From NCBI RefSeq assembly GCF_003945595.2, contig NW_024104095.1:1240001-1304000 (forward strand): a stretch of 64,000 bases of DNA, written 5' to 3'. This stretch comes from Pipra filicauda. Its lineage: Eukaryota; Chordata; Aves; Passeriformes; Pipridae. The translations under genes were made by a program, and so were the position numbers. The notes beneath the pieces are model-generated. The model made no database searches, was not told where the DNA came from, and saw only the letters and a list, made by a program, of their open reading frames with translations. Shown one piece after another: positions 13,169-25,199 of this stretch; the stretch's first letter is position 1, and every line of letters begins with the position of its first letter.

Positions 13169-14593
13169 CCAGATGTGTTTAAATACACCATTTTCCAAGC
13201 TCCTTTTCAAGATTATTTCAGTTCTTTGCAGCTTGATAGTGAGAATATATGACCAAAAGAAAGAAAAATTCTCACTTCTGAGTTGCAAAACATCAATGAA
13301 AGGAAGTGGGGAAGGGTGGGCAGCTCAGACACATCATCTCAGAGGGAGCTGGATGGATTTGGGGAAACATGTTCTACTTCCCGGAGCTCCAGACTGTTCC
13401 TTGGGTACCCGTGAAGCAGGAGATGTTAAGATAAGGACTCCTTAAGATGGGCTTGAGGGGGGATTTATGACCCTGGAGATTTCACTAAGCCTTTCCATAG
13501 GTTTCCCTGCAGTTCACATAACAACAGAGTCCTAATTCACAGCCCAGCACTAAAAACTTGGACTTCCCTCAAAGAAAATGGAGGGGAGAAAAAAGATATC
13601 AAAGAGATCAAAACTGTGTTTGTATTAACATCAGAAATCAGATGGTGCCAAGGGCCTCTCAAGGCAAAAGGCTTCGATTTTTCCTCCTACCAGTGTCCAA
13701 CCTGTAAAAATTAATGTGTCAACATCTCCAAGAAAATATTGTCTCCATGACCTTCCTATTCCCCCTCAACTGGAGGCTGCTGCTCATCATAAAAATGTTT
13801 TCTCTTGGTATTTCACATGATAGATTTGTAGGAAAAGCCATTACATTAATACAATGTTCACTGTTTTGCTGCATTGAATTACCTATAAAAGGAATTTTTA
13901 TTCAGGGTTAAAAAGATCTAAATCCCCCCTACAAACCCTCTCTGCAGCCCTGAAATCCTTTTGTTCCATGGCTTGAAATATTAATTCTTTTTAGGGTGGG
14001 AGGTAAGTTTTAAAATGACTGAAAGGATACTTTTCATCTCCTGGCCAGTGGTATCTATTTATTTATTTTATTTTTTTTTTAATGAGACTCCAGCTGAAGA
14101 CTAACACTTGACTTTAGCAACTGCTGAGGAAAACTTATTAGCAGGGTGATATATAGGATCTTTTTACTTCACAGATGGAGTCTCCCTAGTTCAAAAGAAA
14201 ACGAGGTCTCAAGTAGCCTGTTCTTTAAAAAAATAACAAAGCTTGACTTCAGAACAATGGTATGTGCCCTCGGGGCGCTCTCCAGATCACGAGGGGGTGA
14301 GGGAGAGGCAAAAGATGTGCCCTGAAATCCAGGGGTGAGCTCCTGCCCACAGCCCTTCCTCCACAAGCACCACCAGGCAGGTTTGGCAAAAACACTGAAG
14401 ATCTGCTCAAAACCACCCAAAAGCAGCTGATGGTGTTTGGCCGCTGTTCCCAGAGGGACTAAATCCTTAGCAGCAGGAATTAGCTTTAGTCTGACCTGAC
14501 ATAGATACCCTACATCCATATTCCCCTGCACTGCAAACTTTGGAGTTCTAAAACTTGAGCCCCAAATTGCCAGGTTACCCGGCAGATCGCTGT
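13169..14593. other. Non-coding stretch
   Basis: No gene or transposon is recognised. A T/A-rich run lies at 14055-14083. The minus frame of 143 codons at 14169-14600 ends against the CR1 fragment and has no domain. Confidence 0.5.
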
Positions 14594-14811
14594 GGGTCAA
14601 GGTTTAGGTTGGATATCAGGGAGCAGTTCTCCATGGAAAGGGTTATCAACCACTGGCAGAGGCTTCCCAGGGCAGTGTTGAAGTCCCCATCCCTGGAGGG
14701 ATTTAAAAGCTGTGTGGATGTGGCACTTGGGGACATGGTTGGCCTTGGCAGTGCTGGAGAAACAGTTGGACTCAATGACCAATTTCCAGCCTAAATGATT
14801 CTGCGATTCTA
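14594..14811 (+). mobile_element. CR1 LINE 3' fragment (ORF2 C-terminus and 3' end)
   Basis: This is a 5'-truncated CR1. The plus frame contains RFRLDIREQF, then RLPRAVLKSPSLEGFK, the usual end of the CR1 ORF2 reverse-transcriptase polyprotein. The 3' end closes with the family's short direct repeat, read here as 'gattctgcgattct'. It belongs to the same subgroup as the copy at 53.3 kb, both having the 'cacttggggacatggtt' segment. Truncation and substitutions make it inactive. Confidence 0.92.
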
Positions 14812-14989
14812 ACTTTTTATTCCTTTTTTATTACTTTATTTTTACTTTATCTAGGCAGAAGATGTTCATCCCTCAATTTCAAGCCTGTAGGCCCTGGGGC
14901 TGGACAATTTGGATGCTTGCTGGGAAGATGTCAGACTGCTCTCAGGGAAGGGGATACACTTGGCATTTTTTACTGCTTATGAGTGTTGG

Positions 14990-15330
14990 CAGCAAATAAG
15001 TCAGAAATTCAACATTCCTGCTATAGTATAATAACACTGTCCATTAATGATGCACTTATAAACAGTTAATAAAGGATAAGTTTATTTATCTGTATGAAAT
15101 GGCCACTTTAATAAATGGCAAATCATTTTTATAGTGGCCAGAAGCTTGCTTATAACCCAGGTTTATAACCAGCTATAAAACCTCGGATTGATGTGTTTTA
15201 GCTGATGTTTGACACATCCTAGTCAATGTTTGCGATTTTCTTGTAAAAATCTCTTAAATATTTATTTGCCATTTATAAGTCATTTGGAAAGGGAAACATT
15301 ACTATAAATATGACTGCTGCATACAGATTT
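14990..15330. other. AT-rich, repeat-poor block with hairpin; possible regulatory element
   Basis: The arms 'ggccacttta' (15101-15110) and 'tatagtggcc' (15130-15139) pair at 9 of 10 positions around a loop of about 19 bases. The block also holds several TATAAA-like and MEF2-like A/T motifs, such as 'ctataaata' at 15303. It has no coding frame and no transposon match. Conservation or enhancer function is inference only. Confidence 0.25.
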
Positions 15331-15386
15331 TGGGTGCCTGAATAGTGTATTTGCTCTCAGTTCTCACTTCTAAATGAACTGGCACT

Positions 15387-15424
15387 ATTTTTATTTATTT
15401 ATTTATTTATTTATTATTATTTTA
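15387..15424. repeat. (TTTA)n microsatellite
   Basis: About seven perfect ATTT units are followed by ATT units. Confidence 0.95.
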
Positions 15425-17974
15425 GTTTTCTTTAAGGACAGAATCTGCAATGCAAAAGGATTAGTAGAACACTTAAGCTCTGGACTCTTTGTTGCTTGGT
15501 GCCAATATCCTTGGTTATGGATGTGCAAATTTTTGCAATTACTACTATAAAAGCAGCCCTTAGTGTGCTGTGACCAGTTTACAGGGAAAAAGGAATTACT
15601 TTAATCCCCCCGATTAGCACCAGTCCCAGGTCTAGTTCACATCCCACCACTGCAGCATCTCCTCCTTCCCTCCCCAACCTCTGCCAACCCAGAGCTGCCT
15701 TTACAATCTCACTATATCTGTGTGTTTTACGTGTCTTACACCAGAACACCTTATTCCTCTCCATTTCCATGGCTAAACTCTGCAGATATAACTGTTTATA
15801 TGGAATCCTTATTTATTTGAGCTGCACTGGTGTTTTGGAGCAGCCTTTTCCACCTGGCAGCTCGTGCTTTGCGTGCAGCCTGTAGGATGCTTCCATCTGG
15901 CCCCCAAGCAATTTTCCACCCTCATACAGCATTATGAGATATTTACCACCCAGTCCTAGAGAAATCTGTTGTCACAGACTCTCCAAGGGCTGCCCTGTCA
16001 GGCTCTTACTTACTTCCTTCCCTCCACAGGTCTCCCAGCGCTGTAGGGAGATGGTGGGATGTGCCTGGAAGGTCGACTCTCCCTCTTGCAAGCAGTTGCA
16101 TTAAAGTGTTGGATCAGTCTTTTTGCCTCCCTTTCCACCTGTAAATATAGGGAAGTGTCAAACTTTGATGGCTAAAAAAGTCTTTTCTCTCTTCTAGCCT
16201 CTCCCCATGGAAAAAGGGGCAAAAATAGGCAAGTGAATCAAAGATAAAGAAACAGGACAAGAAAAAAGGGAGAGGAGTGTGGCTGCACAGTCTAAGAATG
16301 CAAATCCAATACAAAGTTCCTGTCCAGACCTGAGAACAAGATAGAGAAGGAGGATTTCCACTAAGCATATATCTCCTTTGCAAAAAATCCCAACATTTAC
16401 AGCAGCTTTCTCAAACAGTTCCTTTTCTGAAGGGTTTTGAAAATTGCCAGGGACACAAACAAATAGTGATTTTCTTGTGCTGTTCATCTCCTGTGGGAAA
16501 CACTAGAAATCCTTCTGCTTTCATCCTGTACCACTGCAGGGAATTTAATCTATCTCTTTCTAAGTAGGCACAATCAAAATTTTAGTTCTTCAGGAAAATT
16601 TGACGAGCTCAGGCTGCCTGATGGACTCTTCTCTCTGCAATGATCCCAATGATGAGTAGGGGAGAAAGAATCATTTTCAGGAAAGCTTAACTTTAAAATA
16701 TTTTATTTTTTAAATTTCATTTCATTTCAAATAAAACCTCACATTCTGACAAGAGCATAATTTTTTTTTTTTCTCAGAACACGGGTCTCAAATCTATCCT
16801 TAGAGGCACAGCTCATGCTGTTACAGATGAGAATGGATATTGGGTATTTGGAAGGACACAGCAACACCAGGGAATTGGGATGTATGGGAATGTATGTTAA
16901 GATGCTGGAACCATCTAGGGGGTGTGGAGGGATGTGGAAAACACGGAGCTCCCCTGCAGCACCATAAACCAACACATGTGATTCTGTGGGATTCTGTGTC
17001 CTCAGTGAGCACAGCAGGACATTTTTAGGGAGGTTTTTAAGAGTTGTTGCAGAGCTATTGAAACTACTTCTCTTTTAACCCTGCCAAGAGAGCCAACACC
17101 CCCAAGACCCTTTGATTTAACACTGCCCTTGTTGAAGTCAGTGGTAATTTTTTTCTTGCTTCCAGTGAAGTTCATGACTCCATAAGGATACAGGGCTCGG
17201 AATTACAGAGAGAGCAATTTCAATAAAAACACCTAAAATATGTTTTCTAGGCTTGTCAGGGCTATAATCTTGGTGTCCTCCAGAGTTGTAAGCGGTTACA
17301 AAATCTAAGGAATTTACCCAACCAAATCTGACCTCCTGTAAGTCTCCAGTGGGTACAGGGTAGGGTGCAAACACCACATGTGGAAGAAAGGTAGGTATTT
17401 TACTCTGTGAAGCTTGTTCTTAAACTTCTGCAAATTATCAGTCCCATGAAAAGCTCTTTGTGAGCCAAAAAGTCCAAGTGAGAAGGACACTCTTCCTGAA
17501 TTATTTAACCTAGAACTAACAATAACAATAACAATAAAAAATAAACCTAAAAATGAAAATGGCTGCTAAGCTCTGTAATCAATTCTTCCCTCATTGTAAA
17601 TCTTGTGTGGTCTCGTTTCTGTTCAGCCTAGAAACAGGAAATGTTGTTTTCAAAGGGATCATTACAAGGGAACTCTTTGTTATTTGTCCGTGAAACCTTT
17701 CGCACAATGGGGCCTTAATCCTGAATTAAGTAGGTGCTGCTGTAGCACAGGAACTAATTGCATCACGTGTGGGAGCATTATTATTGATGAGCATAACAAT
17801 AGTAAAAATAACAATATTAGTTATGGATTATTAAGTAGGAGAGCTTCACCTTGGAGGGAGTTTCTCAGGAAGTCAGGCAGTGTGGCTCCTGAGCAGTCAC
17901 AGGCTCCAAAAAATAAATGTCCAGAGATGCATCAGGAAGAGAGCAGCTGCCATTTCTGCTTCTCTTAGAGTTAG

Positions 17975-18140
17975 AAAATCACAGAAGGATTTGGGTTGGA
18001 AGGGACCTTAAAGCTCATCTCATTCCACCCAGTGCCATGGGCAGGGACACCTTCCACTATCCCAGGTTGCTCCAAGCCCCGTCCAACCCGGCCTTGGGTG
18101 CTTCCAGGGATGGGGCAGCCACAGCTGCTCTGGGCAGAAA
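17975..18140 (-). mobile_element. CR1 LINE 3' fragment
   Basis: Reverse-complemented CR1 3' end. It opens with 'aaaatcacagaaggat' and 'ttgggttggaagggacctt', then runs through the 'gccatgggcagggacacctt' and 'gctccaagccccgtccaa' blocks, and fades after 'ctgctctgggcag'. It is truncated before the ORF2 end seen in longer copies. Same subgroup as the copy at 34.9 kb. Inactive. Confidence 0.93.
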
Positions 18141-19849
18141 TCTCTCCTGGAATTCTACTTACAGGTTTTCGTTGGGTCACAGCACGTTTTGGAGAAAACA
18201 AATCTGCAGTGGCTGCTTGTCCCGATGGCAACAAGATTTTTGTTGGAAGGACGAATTTGCATGGGAAGTACCTGGTCCAGACAGGATGGGAGAGCTCAGG
18301 AACTGAGCTGGCCTCCATAATTCCCTGCTAAATCTGGGAAAAGGGTGTTCAAGGCTTCCCCTGGTAGAAGTTTAAAAATTGGAATCTCTTTCCCTAATAA
18401 ACTGCTTTCCTAATAAACTGCTACCACATGTAAATGCTGACGGTTCGCTGCCTCTCAATCCCCACCCGGAGCTGCTCACTGGGGTCCTGCTGCCCCTGTA
18501 CATGGCACACACAGAGCTATAAAAAGTAGCAGACTGTGTCCCTTTAATAAATTACACCATAAATTTTACAGGCTTTACCCCAGTGGGTTTTTAAATCTTG
18601 CTTAGGTTATGCAACATCATCTTGCAATAGGAAACATCCTTCAAATGTTTAGGTTAGAGGAGTGGAATCTAACCCACTCGAATTGTTTTAGAGTGTAATA
18701 AATAAATAAAATGTACCCTCTCTTCAGGATGAAATATGACCCACATAGAAGAGAGACAAGCAGCTTTGATAGCTGATAATAAGGGTCAGTATTTCATTTT
18801 GATTTTATTCAGCATTTGGTTTTTGTCCTAAAAATCCAGTATCTATGACACTGACAAACTAACTAAAAAAAAAAAAAAAAGTGAAATGTTGTTTTGCCCT
18901 GATATCTTCTAATCCAAGAATTAAGAAGAAAAAAGAGTCAGGTTGTTTCAACAGTGACACAAGACTCCCACCCAGAAACTTCCAGTAAATGTCAGTGCCC
19001 AGGACCTGAAAGTGAGAAGAAATAAAAAGCTTCAGTACCAAATGACTGCTTTTCTGAGGTCTTCTTTGGCCCTTCTATTAGTTCTATAATTAGTGACTAT
19101 AGACCAAAAATCGAGCAGCTGATTGTGCCAATTTGGTGTTAAATTTTGGGACTTTGGCTGAGCCCTTTCTGCCTTGTGGGACTGCTACAAGTGCTCGTAG
19201 TGGTGGCCGTGGTGCTGGAAAGCCTTGGTCTCCACCATGGAGAAAGGGGCATTTGTGCTGACTCCAGAGGCAGCTGGAAAACTAATCAACCTATGGAAGC
19301 CTATGGAATCCAAGGCACTGCACTGAAAAGAATAATTGTTGCAATAAAACTGATTGGCAGATCCAAAGCAGTGTTAACACCAGGGTTTATTAACAGTGGA
19401 GGTCAAATTTGAACCTGAGAAAAGCAGGAGGTGCCCCATTAAGACCAAACCTGAATTTGGCCACGATTCTTAAGCTCTTCAGAAATAAGCACAAGCTCTG
19501 CAGCCATTTAGGAGTGAACACCACTATTTTTGTGACTTTCAACACAGTCCTGTTTTCCATTCTGCTGCAGTTTCACAGGCAAGGTTTCTGGGCATGGCTC
19601 CCAAGACAAGGAGATGTTAATTGCTATTTAGGATTGAAAGGAGGGAGGAAAAGCCGGCTGTTAAACCCCACTGCCCACACAAATACATGTGTGTGAGCTC
19701 CTCCCCACTGTGAGCATGGCACCAGCACAGCCTTCCAGGGTTTTTCCGTGTTTTTCATAGGTTTTAACCACTATCAACAATATTATTTATAAAATTATGT
19801 CATTGCCAATGGGTTTTCCTGTAATTTCATAAATACAGTTAAGCAATTC

Positions 19850-19874
19850 TTTTTTTTTTTTTTTTTTTTTTTTT
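19850..19874. repeat. Poly-T tract
   Basis: An uninterrupted run of 25 T. No retro-copy was recognised beside it, so it does not clearly mark a processed pseudogene tail. Confidence 0.9.
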
Positions 19875-22576
19875 CCAAGGAGAAATGGAGAGTGAAAGGT
19901 TTACTTTAGGAAGATGCAACACCTGAGGGTAAGCAGAAGACACGTCAAGGTTGCTCATGGTTGCTTCCATAACAAAATCTAAGAGCCAGAAACAAATCAA
20001 GAAAACCCCTTGAAAAGACTAGAAAACTGGAGAAATTGCCATTAGTGAGGAATGGAGAAGCATGTGGGGGACTACCAGCAATGTAATAATTCCTAACAGA
20101 TAAAATGAGCTATGGATCACATGTGGGTGCAGCACGGCTTAGCCTTGCCTGCTTCCAGCCAGAACTCAAATGGACTATCAGAAATGGCTTGAAGACCATG
20201 CAAAGAGCATTAGAAGACCGGGGATGGAAAAGTGCTCCTCAGAGCCTCTGTGGATGACACAGCACCACCAAAGCTGCAAGCAGTGATGAGCCTCAAGCCA
20301 GCTTAAACCACCTCTGCCTTCTGAGGAACCCACAGGTTTGCAGCAACAACCCTGGTGAAATTTCTGCCTTGCTTTAGCAGGTAAAGGGGCCTCACCTGAG
20401 GCTGTAAATGTAGTCCTTGACACAGCAGTGTTAATCCTGATTTGGGAGGATTCATTAATTCCATGCATCTTTATTTACCTTAAGAGTGAGCTCAGGACTC
20501 CCTTTGAGTCCCGCCCTGTGTTTTGGACTGTCCTTTCTGTGTGCTGCACACAGTAGTTGGACCCGGTCTGGAGACCTCTGGAGTTGTTATTTTTCATCAG
20601 GAAGATGGCTTTTAACTGCAGGGGTAAACCTCACTCCATGCTGGGCAAATGTTGGGTGGAAAAATATTTCACAATAGGAAACAAGTTGGAATAAGTCAGA
20701 AAAGAGGAAGTCGACCAATCCACGGCACTGTTTGGGCTCGGTGTAATATTTCAAAGTTCCCTGTTTTGAAATTATTAGACCACCAAAAAAGTGAAAGGCT
20801 GCCAAAAATTACTGTAAAAGGTAATAATTGTTAATAACTTGGCACCTGCTTGCTCATTTGAGCTGCATGGTTTTGGCATCCATTAAAGACAACATTGTAA
20901 GCAAATAAAAGAGCAACTGCCTGGCACAGAACGCTTTTAACCACATCATAACTAAATATTAAATGTGAGGGTTTAATTCGATTTATAGTTTAAATAAGGA
21001 TCTTTGCAGTACCTTTAAAAAAAGGGAGAAAAATAAGAGTCAACACCATAAACAGTGAGTCATAAGAAGATTTTAAAGAAATAATTGCAGTGTCCTTGAC
21101 CTTGAAATGATCCTTTTTCTGAATTAGCACAGGAATTTAATTAAAGCTTCAAAAAAAGCTTTCATTTTAGATTTGAGTTACCAAATATTTAGAGATCCAG
21201 TGCCCAGGCAAGCCAATGGAAACATTCCTGCTCATTTCAGTGAGCTTTGGATCAGGCCCCGCGCAGCTTCGGGTGTCTCCTTTCACAGGATGGACCCAAG
21301 GTCACTGCAGGAGAAAATGTTCTCCCTTAACCCAACGCTATCTGAGGTCCCACATCCCAGGGACCACGAAGGGGTTGCACAGCATGGACAAGTCAGGCAG
21401 GAGCAACAGCCAAACCATCTTTATGCCTTGCCATTGCTCTGCGGTGGTTGCAGTGATTAAATAAAGCTCTGAGGTCTCTTTTGCTGTCCTTTCCAACAGC
21501 TGAGGCCTTTTTTGACCTGTTAACAAAGTCACTAAATCTGCATTTACCCACTGCCAGAGATGCAGCACGTTCCTGCCAGTGAGCCTCTGTCTCCTTTCTT
21601 TTTCCAACAGAGCTGTTGGAATTACAGCTCCAGCATGTCAGAGACTCATCCAAAGGTCACTGAAGTCAGGGGACACCTTTTCTATTGACTTCAGTGGGCT
21701 TTGGACCAGGTTCTTAGTCACCACTAACAAGTCAGCATTTACCAGAAGTGACATCTGAAGCCTCCAGTTATTTCCTGTTCCCAGTATAGGGTAAGTGGTG
21801 ATAGCTGGGGTGTCATCCAGTAGTTACATTTGGTGTTTCTGACCTCTAAAATGGGCTCCTCTGTCCCATTCCTGCATATCCAGGGCTCTGTGCTTCAGAG
21901 GGCAGGAGGGAGGGGAGCAGGCTGCAAGAAGGGCAGCTTTCCTTACTCCCCTCCTCCTTGTCATGATCCCAAGCAGAAGATAATTTTTATGGGTCTGGAA
22001 AAAAAAAAAATAAAATTAAAATACCGTGACTCTAAGGTGCTGCTGAAATTCCTGCCCTCTTTCTCGAGTCAGGTTCACGATCATCCCAACAATCTGTGCT
22101 TATTTTCATCTCTAAGGATGGTAATTTTGCCTGAGTCAGGAGAAAACAAGGGCAAACTGGGAAAGAATCCTCAGTCCCGGCACACAGTCAGCAGTGTCAT
22201 CTTTCAAAAGAAGTTTCTGCACGCTCAGAAGGATCAATGTCTTCTTATTTTGGTTCAACAGAGGCTCGGTTTATTACACAGCTTTTGTTTTTATTAGTGA
22301 AATGCACTAAACTGTTTTCTCAAGACTTGCCAAACAGTTTAAAACGTAATACCATTAAATTTGAGGTCCTACTGGGAAAAGTAATGCAAACTTAATTAAA
22401 GTTAACCAGAGTTCTCTCTTTGTGCAGCCCCATGTTTCGCTGTGTTGGAGTTTGCTCGTAAAGCACTCACTCACTCTCAGCAGCACCAGAGCTGAGGCTG
22501 CAAAGGGTCAGAAAACTGCCAGGGTGGGAGATGGCAAGGGCAGAAGGGAGGAATGAGCAGCGGGAATAGCTGAGAA

Positions 22577-22610
22577 AAATAAACAAACAAACAAATAAAT
22601 AAATAAATAA
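22577..22610. repeat. (AAAC)n/(AAAT)n microsatellite
   Basis: Three AAAC-type units run into five AAAT-type units. Confidence 0.95.
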
Positions 22611-24899
22611 GGGGAGGAAAAAAGACCAAGAAACCTCCTGTTTTCTTCCTCTGGTGTAAAATATTTTAGTTTTCATCTTGATCAGGTTCCCGGGGGTGGG
22701 GTTTAGAAGGCACTGTGGTGTCTCCAAGGGGAATGAAGGTTCAAACTGCAGAAAACAGCTACGTGGGTCAAATATTAATTTTTGTAATGTAATATTTGCA
22801 GCATTAATCTTTGTAATATTTCTTTTCTAGATTCTCACTGTTCCTACCTGTTTACCCCCAAGACATCACATCATTTTTGTGGGATGTCTCCTCTGCACGT
22901 GGCAGTTCCCTTTCCCTGCTGGCAGGAGGCTGGCAGGGAGCAGGCAGGGATATGAGGGACCAAGAGGAAAGATGAGCTTTGCCTGCAAGAACCACGGCAC
23001 TGCACCTTCAAAACATGGGCACACTGAGGTGATACATTGATTGAATCTCTATGTAAGAGTCAGAAATAAAGCTCCTTACAAAACATTAGACATCCTCTAC
23101 TGTTTTAGGAAAAAGTGAGAATATGGCACCTGATGTTTGGGTAATTGAATATTTTGCCCATCAAATATTTGGGTTCGTGGTTTGTCCAAGGACTTGGTCA
23201 AAAGTTGATCTCCACCCTAGAGATGAAACATTTCAGTGGAGGATGAAACAAAAAACAGATTAAATTCCTCTAGAGATTAATTTAGATGCGTAAACTGGCA
23301 GATTATAGAAAAAGGTCCCCTAGATGTCATCTTTTCTCCTTTGGTTGGAAGAGGGTAAAAATTTGGCAGCAGCACCGAGCCATGCACTGAGATTAAGAGG
23401 GAAATCCAACTCCCTGGTCCAAAAGTCCACAATGCCATCAACCAGCATGGCTAGAAGGGCTAGAAAGGAGTGACAGAAGACTCTGGGAATATGAAAGTTA
23501 TTTTGTCATGGGTTATGCTGGGATTTTGCCTCATCCTGGTCCTCCATCTATTCTTAGTCTCCTGAGCAAAGCTTATTTCTGCCTCAAGCATTGTAATGTA
23601 CTTTCTATAGCCTGAATGAGTTTATTACAAATAGTGTTATTAGCAGCACTAGCAAGAAGAAAAGAAAGAAGTGGAAAATTTCCATAATAAATACATTTTT
23701 AAAAAAGAACCCTTTTAGAAATTGTTCATATCCCTGCTCTTCATCACCAGCCTAAGGGATGAGTTTCCAGCCACGTATCTTGCAAGGCAACAGGTAGTGA
23801 TGGAATGTGTACTTGGAAAATTTAATCTGTGAGTTGTTGAATTAAAATTCTGCTGCTCAGGTCAGAAAAAAAATGAAGCTTTCTTGTAATCTATTTGTCC
23901 AGTTAGAACTCCATGAATTTTGAATAATATATTTAAACTGGTTTTTTTAACTCAGTAGGAGTAATTAATTATTCAGCTTAAGTGAGAAACATGCAGAAAA
24001 TAAGCAAATAGAAACAGAGGTGACACTCAGTAATGAAATTATTCATTATGGGTTATACTTCTTCTAATTTTTATAGGAGGTACTTTTATTATCTATTTAT
24101 AACTGATTATCTCTAATAGCTCTGACCAGTAATTTCTTAATTATCACCATTTCACAGCTAAAAGTTGCACAGTATCTTTGCAATTACAGAGTCTGAAGTA
24201 TTATAGTCCAGAAGGAGAACTCCACTGCTGCTGAGGCTGAGATGGCTTTTTTATTGATTGGATGAAAAGCAAAATGATGTGGCCTCAGACAACTCATTTA
24301 GTCTGTTCTTTCTCTCCCAAACTGTAAATTAACTCTGCTTTATTCCCTGAAGGTGGGGAAAGAGGAAGGCTTTGGGTCTTCTTGTGAGGCACCTGGATAC
24401 TGTTTAAATGAGGGTATAAATAAGGGTGAAATATCAATGTAGGCAGAAAATACTCTGGGATTAAATTCTTGTGGAGGAGAGAGGTAGTTCACAGGACCTT
24501 TTTTTTTTTCTTGCTGCCACCTCATGGAAACCTGGAGCATCAGCAGTGGGGACTTGTTTTTGTTTTCCCTCCCACAGTGCTTCGACACAGCCCCGTGGAG
24601 ATCACGACATGCTATCCCTGTGTTGATAAGAGGAATGAAAATAGCATTTGGGTCCTTGGAGGATTCATTTATTTCCTAAAAGCTGCCCTGCTTGTGAAGC
24701 CATCACTTTCCCTTTTGTCCAGCATGGGTAACACCAGCCACGACCAGGCCTGGAAAGCCACACGTCCCTGTCTGCAGGGGCACTTCCTGACCAGAAACGA
24801 GCCATGGCACATCTCTTTCTTTCCACTACCCCTGGAGAACAACAGTTTTTTGGGAGCAAACTACGCCCACATGGAAAGTTCCCATTTCCTCCTCAAAAT

Positions 24900-24950
24900 A
24901 ACAAAAAAAAAAAAAAAAAAATTACAAAAAAAAAAAATTACAAAAAAATA
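24900..24950. repeat. A-rich low-complexity tract
   Basis: Three A-runs are separated by 'ttac'. This period creates the lysine-rich ends of open frames on the plus strand. Confidence 0.9.
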
Positions 24951-25178
24951 AGGCCCTTGTCTCCTCTGTTCCACGGCTGGGGCAGGTTCCCGCTCGCGCT
25001 GCACCGTGGCCCTCGCCTTGGCCGTCTGCCCGAAACTCCCGTCTGTTTTCCAGACAGGAAATATGAATCAAAATAACATGACATAAAAACAGTAATTAGC
25101 TTTTGTGTGTGAGGCTGCTAAGGCCTTAATGAGGAACAGGCTTGTAATAAAACTCTTGGCTACTGTCTCCAAAACTTA

Positions 25179-25199
25179 CTCTCTCTCTCTCTCTCTCTC
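25179..25199. repeat. (CT)n microsatellite
   Basis: About ten CT units. Confidence 0.95.

Larger units (their letters stand above)
14812..17974. other. Non-coding stretch with AT-rich block
   Basis: No gene is recognised. Positions 14990-15330 are AT-rich, repeat-poor and contain a hairpin, reported separately. The remainder has short overlapping frames only, with a (TTTA)n tract at 15387, a T-run near 16761 and an AACAAT-type run near 17518-17540. The 'gattctgtgggattctgtg' at 16979-17000 recalls a CR1 tail, but the sequence before it does not match CR1. Confidence 0.5.

Noticed and set aside
16975..17000. 'gattctgtgggattctgtg' as a CR1 tail
   Set aside because: The preceding 150 bases do not match CR1, so the similarity is limited to a short common pattern.
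19850..19874. Poly-T as a processed-pseudogene tail
   Set aside because: No coding similarity was seen on either side.
24469..24951. 160-codon plus-strand frame
   Set aside because: The end is poly-lysine from A-runs, overlaps a minus frame, and has no domain.
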